Of a DNA stretch of 49,620 nucleotides, positions 49,056 to 49,620 are shown piece by piece (positions within the stretch are counted from its first letter, which is position 1; every line of letters starts with the position of its first letter). The stretch is from Haloferax massiliensis (GTDB lineage: Archaea > Halobacteriota > Halobacteria > Halobacteriales > Haloferacaceae), in assembly GCF_001368915.1 (NCBI RefSeq), contig NZ_CSTE01000002.1, positions 938,920 through 988,539 of the forward strand, read 5' to 3'. Position numbers and translations under genes: made by a program. The notes beneath the pieces were generated by a model, which saw nothing but the letters and a program-made list of their open reading frames with translations, ran no database searches and was not told where the DNA came from.

Positions 49056-49620
49056 ATGTCCGTGAGCCCCGCCGAACAGACACCCGCCGCCGACGCCGCC
49101 GCGACCCTGCGCGAGGCGACGTTCGTTCGTCTCCGCGTCCACGGGAGCGGTGCCGCCGTCGCAGCCGCGGGTGTCGTCGGACGGGCGCTCAGGACACTCG
49201 ACGTCCCCTTCCGCATCCGCGCGACCGACGCCCCGGACACTGTCGCAAACGACGACGTTGTGGCGGCCATCGGGCTGTCGGACGCCGGTGCGGACCTCGA
49301 ACTCGACCCGAACGACGCCGTCTCGGTCGTCCGCGAACTCGGTGTCGACCCCGACCCGGCGGTCGCGCTGGCCGGCTTCCACGCCGCCGGCGAGACGCCG
49401 GACGACGACACCGAACTCGCTGACGCCGCGGGCGTCGAAGCCGGACCCGGCGTGGCCGTCCCCACGGGCGACCTCGCAGACGGGCTGGCGCACTCGACGC
49501 TCGTCCACGCGCCGTTTTCGGCCGACAGGGAGCGCGCGCAGGCGACGCTCGCCGAACTGTCGCTCCCGGCCGAACTCGACGCGGACGCTCGCAGGCGCGT
49601 CGCGTCCCTCGTCGCCATCG
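49056..49620 (+). CDS. RecJ-like/DHH-family protein, 3' partial
   Basis: The frame starts ATG 49056, just behind the S15 stop, and is open to the window end. The visible 188 residues are Ala/Asp-rich with an alternating pattern (FVRLRVHGSGAAVAAAGVV, then VVAAIGLSDAGADL, VARELGVDPDP-like). In haloarchaea the gene behind rps15 is usually annotated as a RecJ-like exonuclease; the DHH motifs are not reached here, so the name rests on position and general similarity. Confidence 0.5.
   Translation, partial: MSVSPAEQTPAADAAATLREATFVRLRVHGSGAAVAAAGVVGRALRTLDVPFRIRATDAPDTVANDDVVAAIGLSDAGADLELDPNDAVSVVRELGVDPDPAVALAGFHAAGETPDDDTELADAAGVEAGPGVAVPTGDLADGLAHSTLVHAPFSADRERAQATLAELSLPAELDADARRRVASLVAI

Overview
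The window reads as chromosomal DNA of an extreme halophilic archaeon, most like the genus Haloferax. The sequence is GC-rich, the proteins are strongly acidic, most genes start 25-30 bases behind a TTTAA/TTATA-like box (leaderless mRNAs), and the gene content is haloarchaeal: TFE, Trm56, RNase P subunit 4, bacterio-opsin-activator-type HTH regulators, PilB/PilC and a Tat lipoprotein. Assignments come from reading translations and motifs; no database search was run.

Layout. 1-6947: 3' part of an actin-family gene (salactin/volactin type), a 7TM-PAS-PAS histidine kinase, a FlaD/E-domain protein, an acyl-CoA dehydrogenase, a universal stress protein and a RIO-like kinase. 7005-15399: a five-gene branched-chain-type amino-acid ABC transporter divergent from proline dehydrogenase, followed by an HTH-10 regulator and an aldehyde dehydrogenase; together they look like an uptake and proline-catabolism unit. 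15453-20888: small haloarchaeal proteins, a candidate structured ncRNA (15867-16078, minus strand), a LEA14-like surface protein, an AbrB-PhoU regulator and an AhpD-like protein. 21058-25790: a frameshifted NAD-kinase-like gene, a 37-residue membrane protein, then the operon tfe-DUF2110-DUF5803-cinA, and trm56. 25935-34257: epimerase, DUF2797, a Gly/Met-rich protein, two glycosyltransferases, rnp4, a CRM protein, MscS, HD hydrolase, peroxiredoxin and TatA.

34336-45122: tRNA-Arg(CCT) with repeated copies of its own 3' end behind it, then a type IV pilus-like operon: PilB, PilC and five short membrane-anchored proteins with pilin-like N-termini, all joined by touching or overlapping stop/start codons. 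A sixth, larger pilin-like protein lies convergent to them.

45123-48350: an AT-richer, gene-poor region with a PLD-type nuclease-like gene, lying next to two tRNA-Ala(GGC) genes. Both are followed by arrays of tRNA 3'-end copies, including a nearly identical 131-bp unit. 48351-49620: rps15 behind a leader that holds a 19-codon upstream reading frame and a stem structure, then the start of a RecJ-like gene.

The most notable non-coding signals are the hairpin-train ncRNA candidate, the tRNA trailer arrays that share a 30-nt core between two unrelated tRNAs, and the rps15 leader.
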